Assembly: GCA_032622095.1 (NCBI GenBank)
Contig: CP136061.1
Coordinates: forward strand, 41,297,797-41,361,796
DNA from: Siphonodentalium dalli
Lineage: Eukaryota > Mollusca > Scaphopoda > Gadilida > Siphonodentaliidae
Direction of reading: 5' to 3'
DNA: 64,000 nucleotides
The notes below the pieces were generated by a model. The model was given only the letters and a program-made list of their open reading frames with translations, had not been told where the DNA came from and did no database searches. The position numbers and the translations under genes were made by a program. Of the stretch, positions 23,082-34,639 are shown one piece after another (the stretch's first letter is position 1; the number at the start of each line of letters is the position of its first letter).

Positions 23082-24231
23082 TATGACATGGGCCATTTGA
23101 AGGTTTGGTAGGTTTTGAAATCGATGGCGTACGTGGAGTAGAACTCAACTCAACAGGCTGCCGGATACAGGCGTTAGCAAGGGCTGAAATAGTCAGTCAC
23201 CGATTTTCGTTCAGTTGGGTATCCAGCTTATTTTTATTTTCAGTTGGGTACTCATGTTTTATAAAATTTTACCCGCCATATCAAATCCAGTCGTAAGTCT
23301 TTTTTTTTTTTTACCCTGTGCCAATGCATTCTCTTATATATGCGAGTCGACCATATGTCGCCTCGCATATATAAGAGAATGCATTGGCCTAACAATTTTT
23401 TATCATGTTTTTTAAATAAATGTTTCTTACAATTTTTAGGACATAAAACATCCATTACCCTGCAGGGAGCCCCACACATATATAGAAGCATATAGAAGAG
23501 TGTCGTCTGCTCATGTTTGTCTGGGGCTCTGTATGGGTGAAATTATAAAATTGTTAAAGAATACAAGAACAAATTATTAAATTTGTAAAAAATTGTTAGG
23601 CCAATGCATTCTCATATATAAGAGAATGTATTGGCACAGGGTAAAAAAAATCCCGACTTACGACTGGATTTGATATGGCGGGTCACATATGACATGGGCC
23701 ATTTGAAGGCTTGTAGGTTTTGAAATCGATGGCGTACGTGGAGTAGAACTCAACTCAACAGGCTGCCGGATACAGGCGTTAGCAAGGGCTGAAATAGTCA
23801 GTCACCCCTTTTCGTTCAGTTGGGTATCCAGCTTATTTTTATTTTCAGTTGGGTACTCATGTTTTATAAAATTTTACCCGCCATATCAAATCCAGTCGTA
23901 AGTCTTTTTTTTTTTTACCCTGTGCCAATGCATTCTCTTATATATGCGAGTCGACCATATGTCGCCTCGCATATATAAGAGAATGCATTGGCCTAACAAT
24001 TTTTTATCATGTTTTTTAAATAAATGTTTCTTACAATTTTTAGGACATAAAACATCCATTACCCTGCAGGGAGCCCCACACATATATAGAAGCATATAGA
24101 AGAGTGTCGTCTGCTCATGTTTGTCTGGGGCTCTGTATGGGTGAAATTATAAAATTGTTAAAGAATACAAGAACAAATTATTAAAATTGTTAGGCCAATG
24201 CATTCTCATATATATGCGAGGCGACCTATGG
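23082..24231. repeat. 606-bp tandem duplication carrying MITE copies c and d
   Basis: A unit starting TATGACATGGGCCATTTGAA occurs at 23082 and 23688. Each unit has about 190 bases of unrelated sequence (GTACGTGGAGTAGAACTCAA...TTATAAAATTTT) followed by a hairpin MITE (23271-23687 and 23876-24231). Both MITEs share the same left truncation (starting ACCCGCC), and copy c shares the centre-deleted right hairpin seen in copy b. The second unit breaks off in the middle of a hairpin, at the loop (24231). Confidence 0.85.
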
Positions 24232-24653
24232 CAAAAAATATTTTCATTTGGCAAAAGTAAATTTTGGTCCAGCGCGGACCCTGGGGGGGGGGGGGGGGTG
24301 ACAATGACAATTTCAGCTTAGCAAGGGGTCTGGTTTTCCAGAGATGATGGGCCACTATTCTGAGATGCAAGGAGAAATGACAAAATACAAATTGAGAAAA
24401 AATGTTAGTACATGTACAACACAATTTGTAATGTATTGTCGTTGACAATTTTCACCAGTTCACGCCTAACCACAAGAATAGATGTATCTCATCACATCCT
24501 GGAATTATATTTCCCTTTGGTCCTTAGCAGACGACAGGCATAGGTGCATCTGGCTCTCCGCTCCTACATCCCTGGAAATCAGAATTAAACTACCTCGAAT
24601 CGAGTTAGTGTCGCTGAAGGGGTCACTCTCACCTAAACAAATGTTTGATAACG
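24232..24653. other. No gene; poly-G run at about 24281-24298
   Basis: A run of about 18 Gs follows a GCGCGGACCCTG sequence. Nothing else is definable. Confidence 0.4.
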
Positions 24654-24702
24654 CGATGAAGGATACACAGGTTTGATAACGCGATGAAGGGTACACACCT
24701 TT
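24654..24702. repeat. Two outlying copies of the 28-bp minisatellite
   Basis: The unit TTTGATAACGCGATGAAGG with its TACACA tail occurs twice here. It is identical in kind to the main array 440 bases further right (25140-25503). Confidence 0.9.
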
Positions 24703-25139
24703 ATTTGTAGATCAGAGAATTGACTTTTACCGAAATTTAAGTATTAATGGCTTTCAATCATTAGAAGCAAATCATTTCTTATATGGGGTAAAAGGTATAT
24801 CAAATCAAAAGAACACTACTCTTTTCCGCATTACTCAATCTTTTATAGCTAAAACAGAGCGTTTTGAACAAACCCATGTATGGTAAATTTCGCTATTCAT
24901 CTTTCAACTCACTGAGTTCTAGCGTTTTCTTCATAACCGAGATTGGAATACAGATAGAAACCCGACATCCGCAGCACACACACTCTGCACTCTTCTTTAT
25001 AAACAGTTTGCTATATCTGCTATGTATTTTTATGTATGTTCCATGATTGTATTAGGAGAGGGGCAAGTTTGTAAGTTTTGTAACTTGTGCCCTGATCCCT
25101 ATGTATATTTTTTCTAAATACATTAAAATATGTTTAAAG

Positions 25140-25503
25140 TATGGTACACAGGTTTGATAACGCGACGAAGGGTACACAGGTTTGATAACGCGATGAAGGA
25201 TACACAGGTTTGATAACGCGATGAAGGGTACACACGTTTGATAACGCGAAGAAGGGTACACACGTTTGATAACGCGAAGAAGGGTACACACGTTTGATAA
25301 CGCGAAGAAGGGTACACACGTTTGATAACGCGAAGAAGGGTACACAGGTTTGATAACACGAAGAAGGGTACACAGGTTTGATAACGCGATGAAGGGTACA
25401 CACGTTTGATAACGCGATGAAGGGTACACAGGTTTGATAACGCGATGAAGGGTACACAGGTTTGATAAGGCGATGAAGGGTACACATGTTTTGAACATGT
25501 AAT
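25140..25503. repeat. 28-bp minisatellite, about 13 units
   Basis: The unit is AGGTTTGATAACGCGATGAA followed by GGGTACAC. Two variable positions are obvious (GGTTT/CGTTT and GATGAAG/GAAGAAG), with the GAAGAAG variants grouped in the middle. Three minus-strand open frames (25052-25538) run through it because the unit lacks stops. They read the same repeat in different frames and are not genes. Confidence 0.92.
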
Positions 25504-25597
25504 GAAGGATACACGGGGATTGTTATCGGCACTAACATATAGTTACTTCAACTATGTTCCAGAAAGTCTGGCGCCAATCAGCAATTTGTTTTCAGTT

Positions 25598-27026
25598 TAG
25601 GGTCCTGCGAATTGGAGATTTTGATCGAATCGAATATCGAATCGAGTTTACGTAATCGAATCGAATATCGAATCGAATCATACCTGTGTATTGCATTCTC
25701 AATTAGGCATTTAATGTCAATGATTAGACGATTTGAGAAACGTTCTATGAACTTCCATGAAATTCCATCATAACTTGTGTGGCGATCAACCATCGTTCCC
25801 GATACTATTAACTTCAATTGAGAATTGTTGAGAGAGAAAAGAAAAAACAGATTAAAACGTCCACGCGGTCGTAACGACGATTAGATATATAACCACTAAA
25901 CGGATTATCGGAATTAAAATCACGCGCAATTTGTAGAGTTTGCATGTACATACACAATTGCAAATCGGCACTCGGAAACACCCGTTTTTATAAACTTGAA
26001 GATGCAACAACAGTCGCAGGGTAGCCTGTTTATGTAGTGCCGGATGCTTAGATGTCTTGTTGTCCCAGACGCTTTCGATTTATATACCACGTTGCATTCA
26101 TCACACGTGTAAGTTTCTGCACTACATGCAGCTTTTTTCATGTTTAAAATAAAAATGAATAACGGACGACAAATTGTCAAGTTTCAAGGAACGCTCCGAA
26201 ACTGAAAGTCAACTTCAAAAGAAAACACCGCCACACACACTCTTCGATGCCGGGAGCACGTGTTGTTTACATTCTCGGCGATATTACAGAACGAATGTCG
26301 ACCGCTTGGGAAAGTTACATTTATTTTATTGTTAAATACACTTATTAAGTAACTTCATTTGGTCGTAACATATATCAACATACCATGCATAAAATCATCT
26401 GGCCAATAGCCATTTGCATTCATACTTCGTTCGAACGACGAATCACTAGAAAAGGGGTTAGCGGTGTACTCCATTGGTACCTCGTGTGCGCGGTTTTAGA
26501 CAAAACGGGAAAAGTCGCGTGCGGCGATCTGAATAAACTAATGTTTTTGTTGTACAATTTGAAAAAGTAGAATTACACCACAAAACTGGATCGAGATATC
26601 CATGGTAACTCGAGTAATGACCAATCTGGACAATTGCTTTTAAGCATCTCATCGCTATTATAATTTACGCGTGTCATCGCGCGCGGTCCATCGGCGATCT
26701 CTGAGGGTTTGGCTACCATGTTCAAAGCTAGAATTCAGATGTATTTAGTCGTCCTATAGTGGCTAATTACTGGCTATACTTATATTTAATAGCATGCGAA
26801 CATTCGCGATGTACAATAAGAATTATAAGGTGCATATATTCATAATTTTCGGGAATTATATGGCACAGAAACAGCGAAGATCGACGTGTGCACTTGTCCG
26901 TAAACAGCTTACTTTTTTGTCAGTGTATATTCGAAATTTCGAGTTGGAAATTTCGAATCGAATTCGAATCGAATTTGACTTTCGAATCGAATCTCGAATC
27001 GAATATCGAATATTCGCAGGACCCTA
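25598..27026 (-). mobile_element. hAT transposon relic with BED zinc-finger remnant
   Basis: Terminal inverted repeats TAGGGTCCTGCGAAT / ATTCGCAGGACCCTA are flanked by a perfect 8-bp direct repeat TTTCAGTT (25590-25597 and 27027-27034), a hAT signature. Subterminal zones at both ends are built of iterated TCGAATCGAATATCGAA words. On the minus strand, about 26142-26040, a frame reads TYTCDECNVVYKSKASGTTR then HLSIRHYINRLP. The CxxC and HxxxxH spacing and the SGTT motif match the BED finger at the N-terminus of hAT transposases. No catalytic domain remains, so this is an internally deleted, non-autonomous copy. Confidence 0.85.
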
Positions 27027-27034
27027 TTTCAGTT

Positions 27035-27377
27035 CATTTTAATTTTCATTGGAACGTTGACAATAATTTTCTAACAGAAATCATGACAGACTCGAAAACA
27101 AAACATAATTTAGAACAGTATTTCAAAACATTTGTACCCTTCAGCACGTTCCTTTCATAAGGAAAGTCCATGATATTTTCCGAAATTCCCAGGGGCGGGG
27201 GTCTGAAAAAAATTGCGTGCATAGGGCTGAAAATAAAAATGGAGGATCTGTATACACTTATAGATACTTTTTTAATAATCTTTTGACAATTGAATTTGTT
27301 CAGTCATCACCCTTAATGCTGGCTAATGCATACCTTTCAGTGATAGAATATTTAAAGCAGATAAAGTTATTTCTCTG
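27035..27377. other. No gene; contains donor of a template-switch copy
   Basis: Single-copy-looking sequence. Bases 27297-27327 recur in inverse orientation at 27463-27493 inside a hairpin. Confidence 0.5.
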
Positions 27378-27881
27378 TTAACCTTTTCAGTGCCAGGTCC
27401 GATTTTTGTATCAACCCATATACCCTGTACCAATGCATTCTCTTATATATGCGAGGCGACCTATTAGCCAGCATTAAGGGTGATGACTGAACATTGGCCT
27501 AACAAATTTTCATCATCTGTTATTATTTTTTACAATTTTAATAATTTTTTCTTATATTCTACTCTCTTTCAGTGCCAGACTTATTTTGTAGGTTTAGTGA
27601 CAGGGAATCTTACGTTTTTCATGGGCATAAAAATTATTACTATGAATACTTGGTGATAGTTTTGAGTTATAACATGCCCCTAAGGTTTTATCCAGTTTGT
27701 TTTTAAATTCGCAATAGCATGCTTAAGCATACCCAAAACAAATTCAACCCAAAAAAAAAAAAACATCTAAAAAAACAAATATATAATAATTAAAAAAAAT
27801 AAAAAATATTTGGGCCGATTTTACATAAATTTTACATAAATTAGGGCAGATGAGATCGGCCCCTGGCACTGAAAGGGTTAA
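27378..27881 (-). mobile_element. TTAA-flanked MITE, AGTGCCA family (copy 2)
   Basis: Reverse-oriented relative of 4032-4510, with TTAACC...AGTGCCAGGTCCGA at the left and GGCACTGAAAGGGTTAA at the right. Its single hairpin (27429-27498) keeps the first arm, but the second arm is replaced by foreign sequence. The terminal GGGCCGAT words are reduced. Confidence 0.8.
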
Positions 27882-28959
27882 CCGTGCAGCTTTGACAAAT
27901 TTTTATTTAAAGGTCCGACTTATTTGAATGGTACATCGTTGATGATCTCGAGCACTAGTAACAATTATTTGCATAAAATATGTTTTGCCTGCGAATGTGA
28001 TTATTCTATCTTGTGGTTATTATACAATCTAAGGTGGAAGCGAATATGTATGTTTTCTATAAAAAGAGATAAAATCTACGAGGATCTATAGAGAAGAACA
28101 CCATCGACAGATAATCCTTTGCGAAAAGAGTCGACTAGTTCCTGATTATAAGATTATCATTCGTTAGGACCTGTGGGTCTGAAGAAAATATTTTTATATT
28201 TTTACATATGCATGTATTTGACCACCCGTATTTTGATGGTCAAATGGGTGGATATTTAGACAGATTATCTTCCCTGTTCTATGTTGCCATTAAACACTTC
28301 TTGATTATATCTGGGTTTAGATCACTAATGGCAATAGCAGTCGAACACTTATCATATGCATCGATCTGCATAAATTGGGTCATTATTGAGTGGAGAACAT
28401 CTAGTTATCTCAGGACAACTGATATCATGTTTATTATAATTTAATAGGATAAGTTATATATATTATATATATTATTATATCTTTGCTATATATTTCACAA
28501 GTTAATTATAAATTATTCCCTCAAGACTTATTGACCATGTATGGTGTTATATATGACCTTGAGACCTCGGCTTAATCTAAGGCAAATTAAAGCACCATAG
28601 TATTGCAACATATATATATTCACCCTCCTACATGTATCAGAATAGTGTTATTTTGGCTACTGGACAATAGAACACTCTCATTGTTTGTCTATAATTATGC
28701 AAAAACCCATTATGAACAAAATTGCTATCACCGAAAAAAAACATGTTTTGTTTTCTGGGCTCCCGACCACCCACCCACCCCGGACATGTGTACGGAAATT
28801 TTTGTCAGATCCACCCCCTGCAATTCCTGCCCTTGAGACTATAGCATTGACATTTATTGCACCCACCCATATGTTGAAATACACACATAAGGTCCCCACC
28901 CACTGTACTTGAAATAATCGGAACGAAAGCTGATCAATCACTAATGTAATCCTCCAGCC
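27882..28959. other. No gene seen
   Basis: AT-rich, including a (TATATTAT)-like stretch at 28450-28485. The open frames at 28208-28444 and 28603-28941 have no recognisable content. Confidence 0.4.
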
Positions 28960-29490
28960 TGTTCTCGTGAAATTATTTTAATGACCGAAATAAACTCATA
29001 TTGGGCATTATTTAACCTCAATATACGCCCTATACGGATGTAAAACTCAGTTTTAAAAACAGTTAAATGTGGGACTATTTCCATAGGGAAATAAGCCCAT
29101 ATTCACATTATTTAATCTGACTTTTTTCATCTACACGACTTATAGCAGCTTCACGCTCTTTGTGTGCTGTATTTTCACTGCACTGTGTCCCGCGACATAA
29201 AACCAAATAACTGGTATAAATCCAATATGGGCTTATTTCGGAATCAAATAAGTAAAGTATGAACCTATATGAATATATATGTCCAATGTGAACCTATATG
29301 AATATATATGTCCAATGTGAACCTATATGAATATATATGAATATATATGTCCAATGTGAACCTATATGAACCTATATGAATATATATGTCCAATGTGAAC
29401 CTATATGAACCTATATGAATATATATGTCCAATGTGAACCTATATGAATATATATGTCCAATGTGAACATATTTGCACGGGAATTGAATG
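28960..29490. mobile_element. GCGGGCCACAGTGAA-family element with 29-bp tandem repeat
   Basis: The block at 29150-29250 (CACTGCACTGTGTCCCGCGA and CCAATATGGGCTTATTTCG) matches the family at 46300-46400, inverted. Bases 29262-29470 hold tandem units of about 29 bp (CCTATATGAATATATATGTC then CAATGTGAA), some with an internal extra CCTATATGAA. The right edge reads CATATTTGCACGGGAAT, the family's terminal word. Confidence 0.6.
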
Positions 29491-29599
29491 GTTACATGTG
29501 TCTTTCTTGAACATTGGATGTCATGTATATCGTGTATTCTATCATAACTAACTATACCGATTAACATAACAATGATTGAATTGAATTAAATTACAATGT

Positions 29600-29862
29600 T
29601 TAACCCTTTCACGGCGGGAACCGCGCTGGTGCAGCATTAAATACCCTGTGCCAGTACATTCTCTTATATGTGCGAGTCTGCCACATGGGGCCTCGCATGT
29701 ATAAGACAGTGCACTGGCTTACAGTATAAATGTAAATATTTTTAGGCCAATGCATTCTCTTATATATGCGAGGCGCCCTATGGAAGACTCACATATATAA
29801 GATAATTCATTGGCACAGGGTTTTCGCAAACATTCAGGAAGCTCAAGTCCTGAAAGATTTGA
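29600..29862. mobile_element. TTAACCCTTTCA-family MITE with two hairpins
   Basis: Begins TTAACCCTTTCACGGCGGGA, then GCTGGTGCAGCATTAAATA and CCCTGTG. Hairpins lie at 29650-29717 and 29746-29814, in opposite orientation and 28 bases apart. The right end is TTTTCGCAAACATTCAGGAA...CCTGAAAG. Structure and order are the same as 13150-13432. Confidence 0.78.
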
Positions 29863-31074
29863 AGTGATGTGAAACTCTCAGCTGAGGTGTTCAGGCAAGA
29901 ATAACTCAGAATTATGCCAAATATAAGTTGTTTTCATAAATTTTATATCCGTATAATCATAATATAGCATCATTGTTATAAACGAATCAGAGGCAGTGTT
30001 TATTTGCGGAATCATTGCCCCGAATAAAGTAGTAAATATTAACGTTTGTGCGTATATAGTTCAACCGTTGTTTTCTCTGAGATGTAACCACCAATTGGGT
30101 TGGTATTTTCGAAAGTCTTTGTTCGTTGCTACATTCTTCCAATGGGATAAGATTGGACACTAAAGTATCAGTTTTATTCATTGACATAAGTCCACCATAA
30201 TTCCCCCAACGCCTTTGACTAAATTGAATCTTTGTTGATAGGGCTGAAGATATCCTCTTCGGTCAAAGCAACATATCCAATACTCTAAGCACGAAAACGT
30301 TCATTGCATCGTCAGGTAGATTCCATTGACGGAAACTTTTCAAAATCCTAATAAACTTTCATGTATTCGGCATTATCGATATCAAAAGTCTCGGCTCAGG
30401 ACGCCATAGGACCTACATGCATCCCTCCCTGATATTTGTCCACTCACAACCCTCAATCTCGACCCCCTTTTAGGTGCGACATCCCAACTAAGCTAGTTTT
30501 GAGTCGAAACACAATAATACAATATATAAATATTATGCCTTTCAATATTGTTAAGGGAGAGGAACAATATTCTATGTTGAATTACTCGTGTTCCCACCCC
30601 TTTTGATTACCTCATATCTTTCAGATTCTATTTGTTAAAGTCTAAAATGTATTCATGTAAACTGGGTTCAAATAAAATATGTTCAAACAAACCATATGTC
30701 TCTAATACGAAACACAAAGATAAAGAGTGGCATTAGACGAATGTGAGAAATGTGTTGCTCTGCCACAGTAATGGTTAATACATAACACAAGAAACACCTG
30801 TCTCTAACTGTAGCCAGCGACGCTACTTCGAATAGATCTTTCCAGAAAAAGCGGATATTGTCTCGAGCGGTAATATCGCATTTAACAGTTCCACTTTGTA
30901 CTGGAGAGGGATTAATAATTAACGAAAAGAGAGAATCGCTAAACGCTTGTGTTTCCACGATAATTATGAGAATCGGATTGATCACGCAGAGCAATTTAAT
31001 CAGATGGTCGCAGAGATAGACGGTAATCGCTATGGAGAACGGTATAACTAGTGTCCTCGGGGCGAAGAGACACG
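29863..31074. other. No gene seen
   Basis: Mixed sequence. The minus-strand open frame 30683-30994 is long by local standards but shows no family match or splice context. Confidence 0.4.
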
Positions 31075-31215
31075 CGACGACCAGTCAGACCGAGGTTATA
31101 CAGGAAGGGACTTTAATGAAGTCCACACACGATTACATGTATCTAAATTAATTATTCTGTTTTTCTTATAGCTATACATGTAATTAATCCCCACAAACGA
31201 AGTTTGGCAGGTAAC
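31075..31215. repeat. Dispersed repeat, relative at 32695-32860
   Basis: Both copies share CAGGAAGGGACTT.GATGAAGTCC-type sequence, then TTCT.TTTTTCTT and GAT..CCCA.AAACGAAGT in the same order. Divergence is high. The segment begins with GACCAGTCAGACCGAGG. Confidence 0.65.
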
Positions 31216-31613
31216 ATAGAATTGGTTCTTGATTCCGACCGTACCAAGATTATATGTCTTCTTTGACTTGAAACATATTTCATTTGCTTATAGCAACACA
31301 AAAGGGATCGCAGCACAAGTTTTTTCAACTTCTGAAGCCCATCTCCAAATACAAACTACGCATACAAAATGTTTACATGATGACAGCTGAACATATTTAC
31401 ATGCATGATTTTGTGATTGTATGGAGCTTGGTGTAGTGCTATATCGGTTATGGTTGATTAATATTTTGTGGACTTTGTGCGATTGTTCGTTTTATCTAAA
31501 TGTCGGAGGAGGTTTATGTGTGAAAGGGTATTTTCATCATATTATATGTTTGTCAGCTACCATGGAAGGCAGTACATACGGTAGATCAATACTAGAGAAC
31601 TGGTGGTTGAGTA

Positions 31614-31720
31614 CCGACATGCAACGGATTTGAATGATCTTTAGTATGCCCCATCCTGACAGCATCCATAGGGGTGGTATGCCGACATGCAACGGATTTG
31701 AATGGTATTTAGTATGCCTA
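31614..31720. repeat. 68-bp local tandem duplication
   Basis: CCGACATGCAACGGATTTGA followed by TTTAGTATGCC occurs at about 31614 and 31682, with the intervening GACAGCATCCATAGGG partly repeated after it. The overlapping open frames are not supported as genes. Confidence 0.8.
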
Positions 31721-31754
31721 CGAACCAGCATGATGGCAGCATCCATAGGGTATT

Positions 31755-32010
31755 GGTTACAAACAACTAATTATGTTGCACAGGCGACAGTGATAACTAT
31801 AAGACCCGCCGGCGATGGGTTAAGCCAATTTGAACTTCAAGTGGTTATTTTCCCTAAGAACGTCATCCGATACACCAGTCGGTAACAACAACCGAGCCTT
31901 TTACGCTATTTTTTTTTTGAAACGATAATCTTGCATTTCCACAACTACCCCATTTACTGCACAAAAATCAGCAGCATAACAATACCCACACCCGTTTCAT
32001 AACTTAGAGT
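31755..32010 (+). repeat. Dispersed repeat, inverted partner at 37700-37940
   Basis: In inverse orientation the two share GGTTACAAACA, ACTTCAAGTGGT, AACGATAATCTTGCATTTCC, CCCCATTTACTGCACAAAAA and CAGCAGCATA. Spacing is conserved over about 250 bases. It is probably one transposon family. The ends are unclear. Confidence 0.8.
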
Positions 32011-33174
32011 CCCCACCAGACGCTTCCTGACTATCCAACACAACAAAAATGATCGCCATAACAACGTAGGCCATATCCTTCTGTTCCAGATCAGGGAATT
32101 TTCCCTCAAAGATAATCAACCAATCACCAGCCAGATTTGCTTTATGCTGAGTCGAGTTTCAGGAAGCGCAACTCTATATCGTTTACTCGTCTATTCATTG
32201 TTGTGGCATTCATGCAACGTTTCACCTTTCACTTTTAGCAGAGCTCATATTTCAATGATCGTTAGAATACGCACGAAACCGCATGGAACGGGAGACAATC
32301 ATATGGTAGATAAAATGTAATTGTCACGAAGGGGTCGGGAGAACGATAAGGCGACTATAAAGCTACCAAACCAGGGAGTGGCACCACAATGCTCGAAGCT
32401 ATCATTCTACCAACACCGAGTATTGAAGAAAGCAGCAACATCTATAATTCCTCTACAAGGTGGCCGAGGACCTGGTACCGGCCATGCCCCAAAGGGACTT
32501 CCAAACACGAGTCAAACCAAAGCGAAACATTATACCAAAAAAAAAACAGTAGAATGATTTTGTAGTGACAAAAGAGTGACAAACAATTCAAAATGTTTCG
32601 TCATACCATCAATAAATTGAGACAAGTTTGAACATTCATTCATTGTAATGACAGCGATTGACTGGAACGATCGGGACGATGCCACTGTTGGCCCAGAAAA
32701 AGAGACATGCGAGAACCAGACAAAGGAAGATACATACCACAGGAAGGGACTTCGATGAAGTCCTCACGTGATTCGATACATACCAGCAAACTAATTTCTC
32801 TAGTTTTTCTTTCTCATCGTTAAATGTATTGATTCCCCAGAAACGAAGTGCCGAATGTGAATATCGTTGGTATGCTCGAGAACCAGCACCCGTGGGGAAA
32901 AGATATCTACTTGGACGGGTGTAGGCAGTTTTGGGCCATAAGTTATGGCAACAAAAGTGAGAAAGGCATCCATGCTAACTGTTTTTATCTCTTTCTCAGT
33001 TATAGCTCATATTTCAATTATATTTTGTATAGTCATACGGCATGGAACGGGGGAGGGATGAGTTGGTCACTGGAATTGAAAGAGAATATCGATATGAAGA
33101 ACTATACCACTCCATAGAAAACATCGTCTGAAGTACGCTCAATTTAAATATTTACATCTCGATTCGGGACGCAA
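32011..33174. other. No gene; contains the second copy of the 31075 repeat
   Basis: Bases 32695-32860 are the relative of 31075-31215. The open frames 32321-32557 and 32848-33117 have no recognisable content. Confidence 0.4.
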
Positions 33175-33372
33175 CTATGGATGATAAACTAACACAAATG
33201 ATTTCGCCATCGAGAGTCATTGCATTTAATGATTATATATAAGAATGACGGTGTGTGCTATCAACTTGGATTAATATTCGTAAAAAATAACTGGGAATAA
33301 CTAATTTGAGCAAGAGCATTTGCAATGTCAATTTGATCACCCTACCGGAGTGTTTCACATCACTTTAAGTTA
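33175..33372 (+). repeat. Dispersed repeat, inverted partner at 43225-43420
   Basis: Shared in inverse orientation: AAATGATTTCGC, GAATGACGGTGTGTGCT, TTGGATTAATATTC, ACCCTACC and GTGTTTCAC..CACTTTAA. These are conserved in order over about 200 bases. Confidence 0.75.
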
Positions 33373-33754
33373 CAACCCTTGCAGAAATGTGACCCTTGCA
33401 TGGTATATGGATTACTCATGAATCCCGAATCTTTTTCTTAATATTAACCCAAACCATCAGAGATATCTTTTGACTTTTTTGTTCAGAGCCCCACTGCGAG
33501 GGGTAAGAGTCCCCCCAATTTGGCACCCCGTTTCTCGTGAGATGTACTCCATGACGGTGGTGTAGGTACTACATGTAGGGCAGCCGTCTCATGCAGGGAT
33601 TTCCTCATGTTTCTTTGAATTTCGTCTTGATGATTGTTGAATGTTCGAATCTTATATAGTTGTTCACGACTGTCTCATTATTAGGAGTTATCATGTGGGG
33701 GGCCTGCTGTATATACGTAACGGTTATACGGGTCAATGTTCAGCCATTTATCCG
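33373..33754. other. No feature seen
   Basis: Mixed sequence between a dispersed repeat and a LINE tail. Confidence 0.35.
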
Positions 33755-33759
33755 TCTTG

Positions 33760-34375
33760 GTTTGGTTTAAACATATTTATTGTAACTCAGTTTACAAGGG
33801 GTTGGGGGACAAGTTATAAAAACTTAAGGTGGCCCCTCTCCCGACAATATTTACACAAATGTTTAAACAAGATGATTAACAGATATAATGTACATGTAAT
33901 AATAAGAATGTTGATGATGATGTCTGGTGATTGATGTTATACCGGTCCTGATGTCCTCTCCTGTAGATATCATGCCATTCCGTGCCGTAAGTTGTTTACG
34001 ATTTTTATTCGCAAGTGAAACATTTACTTTCTGTTATACATTTTTGTACAATGTAAAAGAGTAGCTGGTTTCGATGCTGTGGAATGCTTGGGGCGCCTCG
34101 GAGGAAGTGGTTTACGTCTACTATTGTGAAAGCATACTCATCTAGTCTATCATATAATTTAGTTCTTTGCGGTCGGAACAACGGACATTCGAAAAAGAAG
34201 TGAAAGGCATCCTCGATCTCTGTGCCACAACTACACACCGGGCTTTCGGCTATAAAGTTATCATACATATCTAAGCGAAGTTCACCGCAACCGTTGCGAA
34301 TTTTAGAATGAATTATATTTTCTTTCCGACTCCCAGTTTGAAAATAAGGAGGCATTCGGTGCGACCGCAATTGTA
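33760..34375 (-). mobile_element. 5'-truncated LINE (non-LTR retrotransposon) fragment, C-terminus of ORF2 plus 3' UTR
   Basis: The minus-strand frame ending at 34005 encodes about 120 residues: NGCGELRLDMYDNFIAESPV, then CSCGTEIEDAFHFFFECPLF, then RPQRTKLYDRL. CxCGxxxEDxxHFFFxCPxFxxxR is the cysteine/histidine motif at the extreme C-terminus of many LINE ORF2 proteins, after the reverse transcriptase. About 240 bases of 3' UTR follow, ending near an AATAAATATG signal (minus strand, about 33781-33772). The frame does not continue upstream of about 34375, so reverse transcriptase and endonuclease are absent. This is normal for dead-on-arrival LINE copies. The clade is not assigned. Confidence 0.8.
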
Positions 34376-34639
34376 AGGATGTGGCTGCTGGGCTAATTCC
34401 AAATTTCTAAATTATGTGTCCTGTCCATGAAGAAATGTTTTGATGCCGTCACTCAGTATTAAGTACGTCACAAATACTATACATATTTCGGTGCCAACAG
34501 AGGTGACCGAATAAGATATTACAACAGGTACAGCAACTAGTGAGCCAGATTATAACATACAAGACAATCGATCACACACCAGAGGTGTGAGGTGTGAGGT
34601 GGGTGTATATCCAAAAGAGAAGAATCTAAATAAAACATA

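Noticed and set aside
24281-24298. Poly-G runs (also near 1680, 40838 and 61050; poly-C near 39110)
   Set aside because: Simple homopolymers without the four-tract pattern needed to argue for a specific structure; possible sequencing-length errors.
25052-25538. Three overlapping minus-strand frames with CVPFIALSN-type repeats
   Set aside because: The 28-bp unit lacks stops, so it reads open in all three frames. The frames are the same repeat, with no unique protein sequence.
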